Source of the DNA: Acidobacteriota bacterium
Lineage (GTDB): Bacteria; Acidobacteriota; Terriglobia; Terriglobales; Acidobacteriaceae
Assembly (NCBI GenBank): GCA_021781255.1
Contig: JAJXXG010001002.1
Span: forward strand, 1-7,359
Direction of reading: 5' to 3'
DNA: 7,359 nt
Positions 6,001 through 7,359 of this stretch are shown in pieces. Positions within the stretch are counted from its first letter, which is position 1; the number at the start of each line of letters is the position of its first letter. The position numbers were made by a program, and so were the translations under genes. The notes below the pieces were generated by a model that saw only the letters and a program-made list of their open reading frames with translations, was not told the DNA's origin and searched no databases.

Positions 6001-6007
6001 CCATTCC

Positions 6008-7279
6008 ATGAGTCCTGATCTGCTCAGCTACGACGAGGCTGTGGCCCTGGTGGCGGACAACGCCGCCGACCTGAGCCGCGCCCAGCCCCCCATTCATCAC
6101 GTGGACCTGGCTCTTGCCGCGGGCCGTGTGCTGGCGCAGACGCTCGAGGCGGATCAGGACCAGCCGCCCTTTGCCCGCTCCACGCGCGACGGCTTTGCCT
6201 GCCGAGCAGCCGAGGCCGCAACCCACACGCCGATGCCCATAGCAGGTGCTACACAGGCCGGTCAGTCCCCATCTGGCCCGTTGCCACCCGGAGCCGCGTG
6301 GGAGATCATGACCGGCGCTCTGGTGCCCGCGGGCGCCGATGCCGTCGTCATGATCGAGCACGTCGAGCGGGACGGCAATCAGGTTCGCCTGCTGCCGCCG
6401 CGAACCATCAACCCCGGCGACAACATCGTCGCCCAGGGCGCACAGGCTCGCCGGGGAGATGCGCTTCTGCACGCAGGCGCCGTGCTCGGACCTGCCCGGA
6501 TTGCCCTCGCCGCCGCGTGCGGCTACGCGGTGCTTGAAGTCTTCGCCCGTCCCCGCGTCGCCATCCTCACCACCGGCGACGAACTCGTGCCCGTCGACGC
6601 GCTGCCCGGCCCAGGCCAGATTCGCAACTCCAATGCGCCCATGCTGGCCGCGATGGTGGCCGCCGCCGGAGGCGAGCCCTGGGTTCTTCCCGCTGCCGCC
6701 GACACCGCCTCGTCCCTCGATGCCGCGCTGGCCCAGGCAGCCGAGGCCGACCTTCTGCTCATATCCGGCGGAGTCTCGGCCGGAAAATTCGACCTCGTCG
6801 AGCCCGCCCTCGCGCGCCTTGGAGCCAGTTTCCACTTCACCGGCGTCCGCATCCAGCCCGGCAAGCCCCTTGTCTTTGGTGAGCTGCCCCGCAGCGGCAG
6901 CGCCGCGCTGCGCCACCCCCCGGGTCTCCTGCCCTTCTTTGGACTGCCCGGCAACCCCGTGTCGTCTGCCGTCACCTTCCAGCTTTTTGCCGCGCCGGTG
7001 CTGGCCGCCTTGGCGGGCAGCCGCGAATCGGGCACGCGCTTTGCCCTGGCCAAGCTGACGCGCGAAACAGACCGCCACGGGAAGCCCGGCCTCACGCGCT
7101 TCCTGCCCGCGCTTTGCAACTTCAACCCACCGCCAGGCCAACTGCCATGCGTCGCGACTGTTCCGTGGCAGGGCTCCGGCGATCAGGCGGCCTTTGCCCG
7201 TTCCAATTGCTTCGTCGTCGTGCCGGAGAAGGATGGCCGCCTCGAAGCCAACACCATCGTCCGCATCCTGCTTTCCTGA
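6008..7279 (+). CDS. moeA: Molybdopterin molybdenumtransferase MoeA
   Basis: Inserts molybdate into adenylylated molybdopterin to form active molybdenum cofactor in the cytoplasm (EC 2.10.1.1). The 423-aa product is full length (E. coli MoeA has 411). Motifs in order: QPPFARSTRDGFACR (52-66), whose Asp61 aligns with E. coli Asp59; EIMTGALVPAGADAVVMIE (99-117); TTGDELVP (188-195), Glu192 aligning with Glu188; LISGGVSAGKFD (251-262), Asp262 at the position of Asp259; QPGKPLVFG (283-291); and FGLPGNPVSS (311-320). The C-terminal domain is complete and ends with SNCFVVVPEKDGRLEAN. Two oddities: the usual G-E/S-D of the 'RRRGED' block reads G-A-Q (144-146), and there are about 13 extra residues between LVFGEL and FGLPGN (about 294-309). 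I chose the ATG at 6008 over an upstream in-frame ATG at 5945 because that extension starts inside the terminator region and the family N-terminus (SYDEAVALV) follows 6008 directly. moaC begins 10 nt after the stop. Confidence 0.95.
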   Translation: MSPDLLSYDEAVALVADNAADLSRAQPPIHHVDLALAAGRVLAQTLEADQDQPPFARSTRDGFACRAAEAATHTPMPIAGATQAGQSPSGPLPPGAAWEIMTGALVPAGADAVVMIEHVERDGNQVRLLPPRTINPGDNIVAQGAQARRGDALLHAGAVLGPARIALAAACGYAVLEVFARPRVAILTTGDELVPVDALPGPGQIRNSNAPMLAAMVAAAGGEPWVLPAAADTASSLDAALAQAAEADLLLISGGVSAGKFDLVEPALARLGASFHFTGVRIQPGKPLVFGELPRSGSAALRHPPGLLPFFGLPGNPVSSAVTFQLFAAPVLAALAGSRESGTRFALAKLTRETDRHGKPGLTRFLPALCNFNPPPGQLPCVATVPWQGSGDQAAFARSNCFVVVPEKDGRLEANTIVRILLS

Positions 7280-7289
7280 GGGAAACCCC

Positions 7290-7359
7290 ATGCCGAAATC
7301 CGCGCAGCCCCAGCTTTCGCACTTTGATGAATCCGGCCAGGCCCGCATGGTGGATGTGA
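7290..7359 (+). CDS. moaC: Cyclic pyranopterin monophosphate synthase MoaC, N-terminal fragment (cut by the window edge)
   Basis: Only 23 codons are present. They end in LSHFDESGQARMVDV, which matches the well-known MoaC N-terminus (L-T-H-F-D-x-x-G-x-A-x-M-V-D-V). MoaC works after MoaA to rearrange 3',8-cyclo-7,8-dihydro-GTP into cyclic pyranopterin monophosphate, the first stable intermediate of molybdopterin synthesis. GAGGG (7278-7282) sits 7 nt before the ATG and overlaps the moeA stop codon, so both genes are very probably in one operon. The frame is open to the end of the window; the rest of the gene, about 140 residues in this family, lies beyond. Confidence 0.87.
   Translation, partial: MPKSAQPQLSHFDESGQARMVDV

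Noticed and set aside
5963..7348. 461-codon open frame antisense to moeA
   Set aside because: It mirrors moeA almost completely; such antisense frames are common in GC-rich genes. Its translation is Gly/Arg/Gln-rich without motifs, whereas moeA shows every family motif.

Overview
The window looks like chromosomal core DNA from a GC-rich bacterium, most probably an Acidobacteriota member of the Acidobacteriaceae/Terriglobia type. The basis is overall character: high GC, folate-dependent TrmFO, and secreted proteins of styles common in that group (a carboxypeptidase-regulatory-like domain joined to TPRs; a signal-peptide protein with a C-terminal membrane anchor). No rRNA or other marker is present, so the genus cannot be named. 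I see no tRNA, rRNA, CRISPR array, insertion sequence, phage gene or other sign of recent transfer.

Layout from left to right. On the minus strand, 9-1172 encodes an exported, C-terminally anchored protein of unknown function. A 376-bp divergent intergenic region follows, holding three ATAAGT repeats and a stem-loop just before the next ribosome binding site. On the plus strand, 1549-2184 encodes a small secreted protein of unknown function. A 156-bp convergent gap with weak hairpins separates it from a two-gene minus-strand operon. That operon reads, in transcription order, an SSAT-like GNAT acetyltransferase (4199-3705) and then trmFO (3708-2341), joined by a 4-base GTGA overlap. A gap of about 440 bp without a credible gene follows, with short tandem repeats. 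On the plus strand, 4641-5885 encodes an exported TPR protein whose codon use suggests high expression, ended by a strong hairpin at 5904-5942. The last unit is a molybdenum cofactor operon: moeA (6008-7279) and the first 23 codons of moaC, which runs off the right edge.

The genes do not form one system. There are two housekeeping modules (tRNA U54 methylation with an acetyltransferase, and Mo-cofactor synthesis) and three secreted proteins in separate transcription units. Nothing supports a novel defence or mobile system. The most useful sequence-level observations are two genes, the acetyltransferase and moeA, that appear to be read from leaderless transcripts (TACAAT followed 6-7 nt later by ATG, with no Shine-Dalgarno), several start-site corrections, and the hidden moaC start at the right edge.
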